Notes: a model not told the origin generated them from the sequence alone. DNA of 64,000 nt from Gyrodactylus bullatarudis (GCA_012064415.1 SSNU01000063.1:469977-533976), one strand, 5' to 3'; shown: positions 35,001 through 51,736, numbered from the stretch's first letter. Made by a program: numbers and translations.

Positions 35001-36746
35001 TGAATCGTATGAACAAGAGAGAAATACAAAAGAAGAACATCCCCACCACCTATAATCAGCCATTAACAACGCAACAATCCCTGATGCAATTGGCCAGTGC
35101 TGTTAAACAACAAAATCGTCTCCAGACATCCTCAAATCGTTTGAATCATTCCACTGTTAACAATGATTCATTTCAGGATATTGTCAGCATTCACAATGTC
35201 GGCAATCCCCATGCATATCAGCCAAAAGTTAAAGGTCTCAATCGTCATTCCCTCCTCCTAACCATGAATGACCAAAATGAGATTGTACTGAAACCAACAA
35301 TTGAGGTTCGTCCATGATAATGAGTCTATACTCCAATGCATTTAAATCTTCTCACACATCTCTTTCTCTCAGCCTAGAGATGACAACTGAAAAAAGAGAA
35401 TAGGTATGAACGATTAACAACGAAAAGAGTCTTGGTCTTTTCTCAGTGCTGAGGTGTCTCTCTGTGCGCTTGTGTGTGTGTGAGGGTGTTAATCTTAGTT
35501 TTCTTTTTTCTTTCATTCATTTAATTTAAAAAGGTCAACTAATGTCAACTAATTGAAAAGTAACCATTTCACAATTCGATCATCATCTTTAATATGGAAG
35601 CAGTACAAAATAAAATTGATTTTGTCTCTATTGTATATAACTCTCATCAAGATTCCATACCAAATCATCAGATTTTGGTCTAATAAAACAATTATCATCT
35701 CTTCATATCTGCATTGGAATTTCAATTGTCTTGGGTCTAATAAAACCCTCTATATAATACAAAGATTAACTAGAAATATTTCGTTCTAGGTGCTTTGGTA
35801 GCACAGGAACGTTTTATTTGGTAATGGATTAGCCTCTTTGAACCTTTGCTTTGTAGTCCAATGCTCAATCCTCTCGTCCAACAACCCAAGCAACTCCCAG
35901 GTTGTGGCATACTGACGAATCCAAAAGAGAACGATATGTACCAGTCTCGGCAGGATCCATTAGTAAGCTGTAACATCCAGCGACATGTGCTAATCCATTA
36001 CCAAATAAAACGTTCCTGTAGAATATATTACCTAAGTAAGAACCTAGAACGAAATATTTCTAGTTAAAAATAAAGGACAATTTTAGATCCAAGCGATGGC
36101 AAATTCTAACATTTTACGGGTAACATTACTCGACTTATTATTTCAACTTTTATCCATGACGTTGAGAAGGAGACGATTGATACCAAAATTTATGGCACTC
36201 TTAAGAAACCCTTTCAAATAAAGACTATAGAGTGTGTAGTCAATATAAACTCTTCCATGCTACAAAAGTGTTAACATGAGCTCTTGTATAACCCCATCCA
36301 TACATGTAATGCAGGCTAAATAACCCATTCTAGAAACAGAACACTATGGCCATTTCTAACTTGATTCTTTTATTTATACAGATTCATAGAAACAATAATG
36401 ATTCATCCGGTCAGATTAATGAAGTTATTAGCAACTCAAGTGATATTCCATTTTATGAGACAGCACCCGAAAATCATACTGACAATCGGAATAATAATCC
36501 AATGTCAACATCGACATCATCAGATCCCATGTCCGATTTTGCCAGTTATACTATCAATGATAAAACTGGTAAATTTTGATTTAGCAAATCCTTTTTTAAA
36601 CAATATAGCATGTATTTACTTTCAAGTAGGTATATATAATTAATATTTATATATATTTGTATATTTCAGGGAGTAACAAGAGTTCATTACCACCCCCAGA
36701 TTATGAGGAAGCTGTTTACATGCCTTCATCATGTCAAAACCTCTAG
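29069..36746 (+). CDS. unrecognised type I membrane protein with PPxY tail motif
   Basis: Exons 29069-29248, 29343-29950, 30146-30449, 31858-31935, 34985-35305, 36382-36568 and 36670-36746 join in phase to 584 residues. A signal peptide is likely (residues 1-18, RLICLTLLAIYTNYILS). The extracellular part (to about 275) holds several N-glycosylation sequons (NKT, NES, NTT, NQS, NHS) and few cysteines. One membrane span (about 277-300, VVFSTIGLIFGILFIITMAF) is followed by a basic stop-transfer run (SKRQTKKALKMKRM). The cytoplasmic tail is Asn/Ser/Gln-rich, with a polyproline run (PSAPPPPPG) and near the end PPPDYEEA, a PPxY motif of the kind bound by NEDD4-type WW domains. I do not recognise the family. 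The donor after exon 5 (GTTCGT) is weak; reading through gives a short end (VRP-stop), so two isoforms are possible. Confidence 0.75.
31936..34984. other. intron of the membrane-protein gene (3 kb)
   Basis: AT-rich intron. A 116-codon open frame at 33873-34223 (plus) shows no family signal and is taken as chance. Nothing else stands out. Confidence 0.6.
35768..36065. mobile_element. 298-bp foldback/MITE-like element
   Basis: AACTAGAAATATTTCGTTCT at the left end is the exact reverse complement of AGAACGAAATATTTCTAGTT at the right. Inner arms (CAGGAACGTTTTATTTGGTA and GGATTAGC) also pair with 35985-36020. The centre is unpaired and noncoding. It lies in an intron of the membrane-protein gene. 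Confidence 0.8.
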
Positions 36747-37035
36747 AGAGAGAGAGATCAAGTTACACTTCCATTGTTATGCCTATATAAATTTTTTTCG
36801 ATTTAACCCTATCAATTTTTTTAGCATTTTTCGATTTGGAAACATTCTGGCCTGCTTATTCTTTATCTGTTATTTATATTACAATATTCGATATGAAACA
36901 GTCTTCTACACCATAAACTATACCTCCTAATTATGAGTATTGATGTTAAGTTTAATTACAAAACAACTAATCTTTTCAATGTTGTGAAAACAAAATTACC
37001 ACTGTCCTTGGATTTTTTCTACTGTTGTATGATTG

Positions 37036-37041
37036 AATAAA
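37036..37041 (+). terminator. possible polyadenylation signal of the membrane-protein gene
   Basis: AATAAA 290 bp after the stop codon on the coding strand. A plausible 3' end; earlier, weaker variants cannot be excluded. Confidence 0.4.
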
Positions 37042-39211
37042 AACTTTTGTTCAGTATTTATTCTTTTTTCTTCAAATTATCAGAGGTTTTTAAATTCTTT
37101 CTTTTTTGATCTGAATAAGCTGAAAGAGTACAATCCATACGATACGAATCGTACCTTTGTACAACTAAGTGAGAAGGCTAGCACTCTGGTCCAGATTTAT
37201 ATACTTTTGAAGTTTAGGATTTAAAAATTAAATTTGTTAAGGTAAATATTTGTGAAACCTGCTAGTCTGGAATAGGTATGAGCCTGATAATTATCTACTT
37301 GTTTTATGTCTACACTCTGTAAGAAGTTCATAAAATATTTTAAAAATCATATCTTACATCTTATGGGTAATGTTTTGCATATTGTATTTTTGCATTAATA
37401 TTTATTATTCGTTGACCCCCTTTCCATCATCTACAATTTCATAATACAATTAACAGTCACCTTTGATTTTTTCTCCCCTCATTACCTGAGTAATCGGGAA
37501 TATTCTCTCCCGCCTCAAAGTGTTAAATGGAATATATTTGCATATAAAGTAGAAAGTAAGAGACACCAGGATTATACGAAAAGACGAATAGTACGAAATT
37601 ATCATAAAGTTATGTACAAGTGTTGGTTTTTTCCTAATAATAATTTTGGGTTACTTTTGAGTCGTACCTATGTAATATACTTCCACCACCCAAGTCAAAG
37701 TGATGAATCAAGTTTTTCCAATGTAGTTATTTAATTATTTTTTAGTTTATTTGCATATTCTCTTTTGTTTAGCATGTTTGTGGTACCCCTTATTGGAGAT
37801 AGATGCAGATTTCAGTACTCATCAGTCAATTTTTATTAGAGACTAATCAAGTACACACTCTCGTAATGGGGAAAATACTTAGGGGTAAACGCCTCTTAGT
37901 ATTTATTTATTACACTCAGCATTTGAATCATAAATGTGTTGTGTAGTTGTCTTATTAAGAGCAGAAAGAGTTTCATCTCATCTTATTCTTACATGTGTAA
38001 ACGTGTGTGAGTGTACATGGTTGAGAAGAGGATCTACTCTTGGAATAATTTCATTTGTTATTTCTTAAACATTATTCTGTTTATATATAAAACGTGCCTC
38101 TTTTGAATTAATTTCTATTACAGTTCCTTCAAGTACAAGATGAATTTCTCAATGGGAGTGTGTAGAGAAAGTAGTAGATGACTGAAATAAATGTGAGCGT
38201 ACATTGTTTTTTTCATTGAAAATGTTTATAAAAGCTTTTTAAGAAGAAATAGGTGAGAGATGTAAAGGGGATAATAGCCTAATGTAGGACAGTGGGGAAT
38301 GAGACATTGGGCCTCGCCCATTACATCCTCTATGGATTTTTCCCCCTTTTTTGATACAAGGCTGGCTCATGTTAAACTTGAACAAATATTATATATATAT
38401 ATGTCCTATATTATTATATGAAGGAAGGAGGTAAACCTAAAAATTAAAAATACAAAAGTAGAGGTTGACTCACTCACCAGTTCTCCTGTGTGCACTGAGT
38501 AAGATGGAATGATGACTGTGAGTTTGTTATTTTTTCTATCCATTTGGCTCAACTCTCCACATCATATCATATAGTTCTTCATAACTTGTATAACTTAGGA
38601 GGGATTCCCTATTATCATTCAGTACATTACATATGTTCATCCGTAACAATGGATGGGAGAATTTATGGGAGCCCATTTATCTGTACACCTTTTCTTCTTG
38701 TATATGTATTGTGTATGTATTTTTTAGTAATCAAGAGACAGAGAGAAAGGAAGAAAGAAGGACACATTGATTAGGAGGAGGTGAAGAGTTGAGTATAAAT
38801 GGGTTGGCTACCTCATCCACATGAATCAATACAACTTGGCTGAGGAATTATTCATGAGGCACAAGGCAGTGCTCACCCTTATTCTCTTTTTTTCATCTAT
38901 CTAAATGAGAACTTTGATTTGCCAGCCATGGGAGAACTTGATGTGGTGTACCAATCTTGACAACAATACTAATTTATATCATTTATAAAATTGCATAATT
39001 ATGATTGTATGGCTATTAATAATTCAGTTATAATAACATATACAACACACCAAGGGCAAAATCAGTCAGTCATCTAGAGATAGCAAAATCTAAAGTGATG
39101 TAATTCAAGCAAGTAGAACTGGATAGAGGAAGTCTAAAGCCTACGCAAATGAAGAAGAGATTAAATCAATATGTTTCCAAAAATAACAAAAAAAGTTCCT
39201 TTTACCATTAC

Positions 39212-39229
39212 ATTATTATTATTATTATT
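39212..39229 (+). repeat. (ATT)6 microsatellite
   Basis: Six perfect ATT units, directly visible, in the intergenic region. Confidence 0.85.
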
Positions 39230-41041
39230 GTAATTAGGGAGTCTGCATTCAGAGAGCATCCATCTTTTTGCATATGGTGTTTGGTAGGATTTCAACTTTT
39301 CAAAAAACTACATCCCAACCAATACTCCGTGTATATATATGTAGAATTTATATACTATCTAGATATACATTGTCCACCCTTTTTCAACTTCAACATTGAT
39401 ATGGGTACTTATAAAGGAAAAAAACTACTTTGAGTTTAGGAAATGCAAAAGTTATGTAGGCGTCATTTCACAATCAAGAGAATCCAGAATACAAAGGATA
39501 TAGATATCATTTATATTTATGTGTTTCCACGTAACAAAAGATGTTATAGATCTTGAACAAGTAATCTAGACCTTGGTAACAATACTATTCTCTGTGTATG
39601 AGAGAACCTTGTAAAGGCATTATCAAAGTCTTGTACTCATATTAAATATTGACAATTGATAAAATTATAGATACCAGAGGAGAGGAGAGACACCCTTCTT
39701 GTTCATTAGACTTGGACAAAAATCATTAAAATAGATGATGAAATTAATCTACAAGTTTTTTTCAAAAAAAGTTAAATTTCTAATAAGATGGACAAAATTA
39801 TAAAAATTTCCAAATAAAAAACGTTTTATAATTTTTAATAGTTGCCAAAAATGACTTACTAAAATTATTTTGAGGCCTATTGAAAATGAAAATTCTCTTA
39901 TTTTTTATAAATATTCTGACAATTCTGATCGGCCAAATTACGTTTTTTATATGAAAATTTTCTTAATTTTGTTTATCTTATTTAATACAGAGACATAAGA
40001 GGTTACCTTGATGCGATATATTTGGTGGGATGAGATTAATTTTATCAAATCGATAGGCAATTTCAGAAATTAATTTTAAATGAAATTTTAAGAGGAACCA
40101 AAGAGTCAGGATAAATTTTCCTCATTATGAGTAGGGATATCAGAGCATAATAATTAAAGATTCAAATTCCGTTAAAAGATTAGCAGGAATTCTTTCGCTC
40201 TTCTATCTCTGTTCTCCTGTTTGTGTGTTGTGTAGAATTCAGATAATCATATTGCAGACATACAAAATGTATCAGCGTTATTATAATACATCGTATACGC
40301 AGCAATAGTTTGAATATATCCTCTACATAAAAAATTCTACAGACTATGTGTATTAATATAATTCTATTCTCATTGGCTCGCTAATATGTATGGTGGCTTG
40401 ACTACAGTTCTTTATTGATCCATCCTTGCTATAATTATGCTGTTTTATTCTATCAAAGAACTAAATACAAATTAATTCATGAGAGGGAAAAATTTTCGCA
40501 AAAGCCAATGTAGATTGAAAAGAAAATTATTAATTTATTGGGTTAAAATTGAAATATTTGTTCAAGGTGAGAAAGAATAAACTAAACATGTGTTTTAATG
40601 ACCATGAATTGGAGGTTTCATATTTGCAAAGAATAGTAAAATTTTAGTCCTGGCTTTTGCATCATGGAAGACACTCTTTTGGGAGAAAAAGATATGCATA
40701 TAATGGGCTTGAATTTTAGTTGGATGAATTCCAAACTAATGTTATATTGGGGGATAATTTATAACAATAATAAATTAATGTGTCCATAGATACACTCATA
40801 TATAATATATGTATAAAATAATAATAATTTGAACAATATCACAATAATTTTTGAAGACAACCTTTTTGTCTTTTTTTTCAACATTTTTTCATTAGTTATA
40901 TTTGTGTATGTGTACGATTGAAAATAATATGATATAGGTTGGAAACACAGGCAAAAGAGGTGTGGATCTCTACATGTTTTTGTGACTACCAATAAATTAT
41001 ATATAATATGATAATTAGATAAAATATAGTCTTGTTTATAC

Positions 41042-44243
<3,202 letters not shown>

Positions 44244-44386
44244 GGCTGGCTCAAGTTGCGCTATCTTGTAACATTGTTGTATTTCGCGCTTGGTGTAATC
44301 TTTTAAACATGAATAATAATTTTCTATTGGAGATAAACTTTAAAAATTGGCATTTTTTCAAATTCATTTTATCAAATTATTTGAAA
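44244..44386. promoter_or_regulatory. shared FOXJ1/PPIP5K 5' interval
   Basis: 143 bp between the FOXJ1 start codon (minus) and the preferred PPIP5K start (44387, plus). An in-frame upstream ATG at 44309 would shorten the gap to 65 bp. Likely bidirectional promoter. Confidence 0.5.
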
Positions 44387-47300
44387 ATGGATCCTAATGT
44401 GCACAACTCAATGGCAGTTATACGCCTAGGAGTTTGTGCTATGGAAAAAAAGGCAAAATCAAAACCAATGAAAGAGATTTTAGGGAGAATGGCGAAATTC
44501 ACACATATATCTGTAATTGTATTCGAAGAAAACATGATTCTTGAGGATAATATCGAAGATTGGCCAATTGTTGATGCTTTAATAAGCTTCTATTCTAATG
44601 GTTTTCCAATTGAAAAAGCTATTGAATACTCTAAGCTCAGAAATCCCTATCTTATAAATGACTTGGAGTATCAGTATATACTAATGGATAGAAAGAGAAT
44701 CTACGAGATGCTAGAGAAAAATGGAGTCCCTGTACCAAGGTACTTTTGTGTTGAGAGACGTCCAGGTCTTCCAGAGCCGAATCTTATTGAGCATGACGAT
44801 GCTATTGAGTTTGAAGGAGAAATATTTCAAAAGCCTTTTGTTGAGAAGCCAAAGAGTGCTGAACAACATGATATTTACATTTATTTTCCTAGTTCTGCTG
44901 GAGGTGGATCACAAAGACTTTTTCGCAAAGTAGGAGATAGAAGTAGTAAATATTCACCAGACAGTCATATTCGTACAGATGGCTCCTATATTTATGAGGA
45001 TTTCATGCCCACTGACGGTACAGATGTCAAAGTGTATACTATTGCAGAAGATTACGCTCATGCTGAAGCAAGAAAGTCTCCAGCTTTGGATGGCAAGGTT
45101 GAAAGAGACGCTGAGGGAAAAGAAGTTCGATATCCGGTCATTCTAACACCTCGAGAAAAAATTATTGCAAAAAAAGTCTCAACTTGTGTTAAACAGCAAA
45201 TTTGTGGATTTGATCTTCTTCGAGCTAACGGAATGTCTTATGTTTGCGATGTTAATGGATTCTCTTTTGTCAAGAGCAGTAAAAAGTATTATGATGATTG
45301 TAGTCACATCTTGGGTGTTCAAGTGACTAGAATGTTTCTTCCAAAACTGTCTGCTGCAGGACTTGCTTTTCAGTTAACTGTTCCTCCAGACATACCTATG
45401 GTTCCAACAACCTGTGGTACAATCATGGAACTACGCTGTGTTATTGCTGTAATTCGTCATGGAGATCGTACTCCTAAACAGAAACTCAAAATTGAAGTCA
45501 GAAATAAAAAGTTTTTCAACCTCTTCAACAAGTATTCGAATAATAAAAAGACTGAACTTAAACTAAAGAGACCAGCTCAACTTCAAGAGGTTCTCGATAT
45601 TGTCAGGTCATTACTTGATGATGTCGAGAGTGGACGAGACTCTGATCCTGATGTCGAAGAGCACAAAAACAAATTCGAACAACTAAAGTAAGCTTCAAGT
45701 AATTGATTGAATATCGATTTCCACCTTTTACATAATTCTATTACCATTATCATAATTAATTTTATAATTTGATTAATTGAACCTGTATTCTAGTAGTCAA
45801 TTATTATTACTATAGTAGTAAAAATATTCACAATTAATTAAATTCATTCAGATTCTCATCATCCTCTTTCACTATGGAATAAATAAAATCAGAGAAATCG
45901 ATTAGTTGTACTAGGTAAAAACACAAATTATGATTAATTCTGTATATAGTAGACATGTTAGAAAAGGTTTCATCAGTTATCAAAAATCGGACAGGTTAAA
46001 ACAGTTTGTAAAGAGTCAAGTTTCTCTACTGCATCATCATGACTACACACAAAGTGTCTAATATCAACAAATAAAAGTCAGACTGTATGTTAGGCTAGTA
46101 GAAAATAATAGATTATTTAAAATTCATGAATTGTTTTCTCCTTCATGTCAAATTGTGCTATAATGTTTAATTCAACTTGTGGCATGATCTGTCTAGATGG
46201 TTATCTATCTATAGTCTGGCAAGTTGTTACTAATTTATAAGAGACCATTGTCATTTCGATTATTTGGTACTACTAAATGGGTCAAGAAGTATTTTGATGC
46301 TTTGTTTTTGAGAATACAAATTCTTCTTTTGCATGACTTTAAATCTCTTTCATTTGTTATCGAGTAGTCTCAAGAATACTTTTTTTCAAATTTCAGATAT
46401 GTCCTGGAGATGTATGGTTCCTTTAGTGGAATTAATCGTAAAATTCAACTAAAGTATCACGATAAATGCAAAAACTCTGAGGAAAATCACAAGAGTGAGA
46501 GAGGTGAATTATAGAATTTTTCGCCTGTTTTATATTGAGAAAAATCTTTTAATTTAGAGAGCAAGAGTAAGCCCAAAGGACCTTTCATAAACCTGATTGC
46601 CAAATGGGGCGGAGAACTCACGGAAGCAGGAAGAGAACAAGCGGAAGAACTTGGCAGAGCTTTCAGGTGTATCTATCCCGGTGGTGACGGTAACTACAGT
46701 AAAGATCCCGGACTCGGTTTATTACGATTGCACTCTACTTATCGTCATGACCTAAAAATTTACGCATCTGATGAAGGCCGTGTACAAATGACAGCTGCTG
46801 CTTTTACAAAAGGATTCCTCGCCCTGGAAGGTGAACTTCCACCAATTTTAGTCCAAATGGTCAAGAGTGCTAATACAAACGGTCTACTGGATAATGACAA
46901 TGACTGTAGGAACTTTCAGCAAATTGTCAAGAAACAAATCAAAGCTGTCATGTCAAAGAGGGCTGACTTTACTGAAGACGACATTCGCTTAATGACTCCT
47001 ACCGGTTCCAAATCGATAATTAACGCTATGAGATTTGTGAAGAATCCTTACATTGCTTGCGAACAGCTCTACCAACATGTTAAACATTTGGCCGAGAGGG
47101 TGAGCTTTCCCTTATTTTTTTTCTCCCCAAAAATAATATAATGTGGTCAAAAACTAAATCCAAATCTAAACTCAATTCACGTTTGAAATTGATTTTATGA
47201 TTACATTGAATTAATTAATTTCCATCTAGGTATCTCAAATGTCCATTAGTTGTAGAAGCAATTTTCGTCTTTATCAGTCAGAAAGCTGGGATCTACTGAC

Positions 47301-50300
47301 AAGAAGATGGAATAAATTACTCAAAGACTTTCGCCAATCAAACGGAGAGTTTGATTTGAGTAAAATCAGTGATATTTACGATAATATCAAATACGACGTC
47401 CACCATAATCCCCACATTCTAATTGAAGATGAAATCCATTCCTTCTTTACGTGCGCCAAGGCCTTGGCCGATATTATAGTTCCTCAAGTGAGATTTTTTT
47501 TAAATTATTGATTGCTCGAAACCTTTCAACGTTCCTCTATCTGGGAATCATAAAGCCAATTTTTCTCTAGGAATACGGCATAACAAAGGAGGAAAAATTG
47601 GCCATAGGACAAAGAATTTGTACACCTCTCATGCGAAAAATCCTAGCTGATGCTCGGTATACAGATGTCGATGAATGTACTAGACTTCATGCTGGGTAAG
47701 TTCCAAATTCCATTTTTATATGAATAGGTATTCGAAAGGTGTCGCTTCTCCTGAGCGATTTGTTAGAACTCGTCTGTACTTTACGAGTGAGAGTCATTTG
47801 CATTCCCTGTTAACCTGCATCAGATTCGGGGGCCTTGTTGATATAGAGAATGATGAACAGTGGAGAAGAGCTATGGATTTTGTTAGTTCAGTCTCAGAAC
47901 TGAATTATCTCTCCCAAATTGTCATCATGATCTACGAAGATCCAACAGCAGTCAGTTCAACAAGTTTCTTCACTCAAATTTATTCCTGTGAATTAATGTC
48001 TTTATTCTATTGTTTAGGAACTTAAAACAGAGAAAAGATTTCACGTTGAAATCCATTTCAGTCCTGGAGCCTACGCCTTACTGCATGACATTCCCGAGGG
48101 TAGTGGTTTCCGATCGGGAAACTTGCAGGTATGCACTTTTATGCAATATTTTAATCATTAAGTTCTTAAGGGAAATCTTAGATTAATCAACAAAAAGGCT
48201 CATCTTCTTCTTTCTCTGAATATTGGAAATACAGAAGGGAAAACAAGCCAAATGTTGATCGGAAGTTATTAAATTCGTTTATTTAAATGTAAATTTGATA
48301 ATTTCGTCTCAGTTGACATTTCATGAATTACCAGATTGAGATTTATCAACTCAATATCTTCTCGTTCTTTTCCTCTCTAGAGACTGAACTCATTAAATTC
48401 TATTGTCAATGAGACTACTAGTCCATTTCCCCTGAGTGAACTCAGCTCTCAAACATCAAATGAACCACAATCGACAATTCGATCAAACTCTTGTCTTGAA
48501 AAGAACGCATTCTTCAATGATGGCTCGCTTAGTTCGAATTCATCCAACAATTCAAGTTTTATCTCATTAAATAAACAAAAGTCTTTCGAGTCCAATTTCG
48601 AATCGAGAAAGAAGGCGTTAAGTATTAAGAGTGAAGCTACAACTGTCCTTGGAACATCACCTGTATCTGAAGAAACACAATTATCAATCACAAAGAATAA
48701 CAACTCTGAGGATTATGAAACATCAAGTTTCGATAATAAACCTCCTAATGAAGAATCTACACGTACAAAGCACAAAATTCGTAAAAAATCAAAATCAGAC
48801 TCAGAACAGGAGATTCTAAGTGACCTGGGCCTTTTGGAAATGGAGAGAAAAAAATCCCTATCAGCTCTGAATGAGGAATATGAATCTTCAGTTAGAGACA
48901 TCTCCAAACGCGTAGAAGAGAACGTAAAGATGACCGAACGATCGAGCCGTTTCGTTGTGGTTCGACTTCCAGAACCAAAAAAGATTCCAATGACGCTGGG
49001 TAATCTTGAAAATGTCTCTTTAAAGAATAAAAGAGCGAGGATTAACAGCACTGGCCCTTCAATCTCAACCAAAGTTTGTCTTAGTCCATTGTGTCGAAGC
49101 AAGAAACATGCTCGAAACATGTCGCAGAATGAACCTGCTCAACCAAAGGAGGACTTGGCCCTATCTAATGAAAAGATTCAATTACTCAAACGACATCAAC
49201 AATCTATTTCCTTAGACTCGTTATGTGCTAAAAAGGCCTTTGAACTCTATACTCAGGATAAACCATTACTCCAGGATTGGCTGCGAGAGAATAATTCTTG
49301 TTGCCAACAGGAATACTTTGTTAGTTCCATACATTCCTACATTTTATAGCTATTTCATTTTAGACATCTCCATTGAGCTATAGTTAGTAGCAGGAAGTTG
49401 AGTGAGCTCTTGACTAAATGATCAAAGAACCATTAATGATAGGAGCTAATTGTAATTTCTCTCTTGTAAAATAGTATTTTGCCAAAATAGTCCAGTTAAT
49501 TTATTCCTTTTTTTTCATCAACATCAACAGATTAGCAATCCAAGAAAGAAGTCCGTGGGTATGTTTTGCTATTTGTTGCAGATTTCTCTGGTGGAATTTT
49601 CTATGTTTAAATTTTCTAGAGACAAAACCGGAAATCTTCAATAATAAGATGGAAAAAGAATCGCTTGTTGTAACAAAGGGATTTCTCAGTTCACCGCTAT
49701 ATCGAAAATCACATTCTACTCTTGATCTTTATCATAGGGAAAATTTCGATACTGAAAAGCACTGCCCCGATCCCCATGACAATCAAATCAATAATGCGCT
49801 CACAATTGGTGCAGATCTTGCGAAAAAGAATGCCAACTTTATGAAGACTCATCAAATCCATCGTCCAAGGTCAAAGTCACGTGAGGAACATCATGAAAAT
49901 GCTGATGGATTTAGCACGCTCACATATCCCAATGGTGTCCTATCCACATATCACTTGGATATAAGCCGTCTTTTAAGGGGTAAATTTTTCCGAATCTTTA
50001 CACTTTATTACATGGGCTGAAATGGTTTGAAATCACCAATAGGAACGCTTAGATAATTCTAATACTCTTTACAAGTGTCGCTCTCGACCTTGGACAAATT
50101 AAGAATTTCCTGAATAGTTTTTAAGCATTTTCAGTTCCAGATTGAATAAATTCTCTCTATATTTGTTGGCCTAAATTTCTAACAATTTTTGCCCAATAAA
50201 CTCGAGGTATTGTTGCAAAAATACAACTTGTATTTCTGTTATTCGAGGAATGATAAGTTTCCGTTTAAAAAGGTTATTATCGATCGTACTTGTTTTTAAT

Positions 50301-51736
50301 TTTTGCATGCTTTTAAATAAATTATCGATTTGGTTATTTCTAAAGCTGATAACATCACACATATCTAGCCATTTTTTTAGAGTTTAAAAGCGCACTATTC
50401 GAATGAATTTTATTCTCCGTATTGCAGGGTAGAATGCATGATTTTTCCAATCTGTAATGTAGAGATTCCTGGGTGGTACATCCTTTTTTTTGCAAGAAGA
50501 TCCTCAAATATTCCCCCATTGAAAAAAATAGTCTTTAACATTGGTGTGGTTTTCTCATTAACAGTTCTTGGTATGCCACCACCCAACTCTACCAATCGTT
50601 CCCAGGGACTCATAAGCACAGCTATCATTCGAGGCCTCAAATTCGATCTACCCACACCAAGAATGACTCACACTTCAAGTTGCAATACAGTGACTAACCA
50701 AAGACCAATGCAATGCACTAATGCCTGTACGAATCACAGCGACTGTCATATCCATAGATTAAAACAACACGGCTTGTCTTGTTCTCGGCAGGTATCTATG
50801 CCCGACCACTTGTAAGCTTTTCTATGATCGATTAAAAGAATCATTTTTCTCGCGTGTGTTATTTCCATTAAAAAAATACTGCATTCTGTTCTAGGTTGAA
50901 CTTTCAGGATGATCTAGAGTCACCAATGTTGAATTTAAATCAACTTCTGCCCTTTGGCTCTTCAAACACTCGACAGACTTTATGCTGTAATTGCTCAGTC
51001 ACCTGTTGCTGTTCTAATCAGTGTTCGGAAACAAACACTTTTGTTACTGACAGCCAGAGTAAGCAAAAAATACCCGGTGATCCTTATGAAGATTTCTCCA
51101 ATGGATTACTCGATGGTCTCAGTCCTGACATGAACTCAAACAACAAAATCGATAACCTCAGGAGTAAGCAAACATTTCTTTCATTCTATTATTACCGTTT
51201 GAAGATTTACAAGTGATGATATTTGAATTAATTTAATCTCGTGACACGTTAGTCTAGCTACACAACTTTTCTTTGATAAATACTACGCCATAGTCTATCG
51301 ATTTCTAGTAATGAAATATTCCACTCAAAAATCGACTGGATTAATCCAATTTTTATGCGCTCAGTTGGAGGAGGAACCTTTGATGATTTACCACTTTGAA
51401 GTTTGACTAGTTCTTATGATCCTCTTAATTTCAGATGCAGATTTTGTCGAAGACATTCAAGTACCAAGTGCTCCAAGTGTACCGAATTTATATCCATTAG
51501 AGACGTTGCACAATGCTCTCACTTTAAACGTCCTTGAAGCGTACCTTCAACGTCTCGTGACAAATCAATTTCCATCTCCATTCGCAAATACCCCCGTGTC
51601 TACTGCGATAATGAAGAAAACTGATTTCAACATGAGACGTCGTAAGGATGACTCATCCTTATCGTTCAGAAGATCGGCCTCTTTGAGCAGCATCAAGATT
51701 GATAGCTGTAATAAAGAGTGCTTTGATAGCTCATAG
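44387..51736 (+). CDS. PPIP5K: diphosphoinositol pentakisphosphate kinase (PPIP5K/VIP1)
   Basis: Makes inositol pyrophosphates (1-InsP7, InsP8) in the cytosol and carries a phosphatase-like domain. Exons 44387-45687, 46397-46503, 46558-47099, 47230-47487, 47571-47695, 47728-47950, 48018-48128, 48381-49319, 49531-49558, 49620-49979, 50565-50811, 50895-51163 and 51435-51736 join to 1603 residues. The ATP-grasp kinase fills exon 1 ([15 protein letters not shown] start, [46 protein letters not shown]). The histidine-phosphatase-like domain starts at [15 protein letters not shown] and continues through [35 protein letters not shown] and [11 protein letters not shown] to [10 protein letters not shown]. 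The remainder (exons 8-13) is a long, Ser-rich, probably disordered tail with two cysteine-rich patches and [10 protein letters not shown] near the end. Two short introns (32 and 54 nt) and a 28-nt microexon occur. Start choice: 44387 suits the family; an in-frame ATG at 44309 would add 26 residues. Confidence 0.93.
45688..46396. other. PPIP5K intron 1
   Basis: 709-bp intron splitting the phosphatase-like domain (EQLK | YVLEMYG). I see nothing else in it. Confidence 0.8.

Larger units (their letters stand above)
36747..41041. other. 4.3-kb convergent intergenic region
   Basis: Between the membrane-protein and FOXJ1 genes, which converge. It contains an ATT tract (39212-39229), AT runs and 3' UTR sequence. 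I find no exon, RNA gene or transposon that I can support. Confidence 0.55.

Noticed and set aside
39149..39433. 94-codon open frame on the plus strand
   Set aside because: Includes an ATT microsatellite translated as an isoleucine run; no family signal.
48713..49120. 135-codon minus-strand frame
   Set aside because: Antisense shadow of PPIP5K exon 8.
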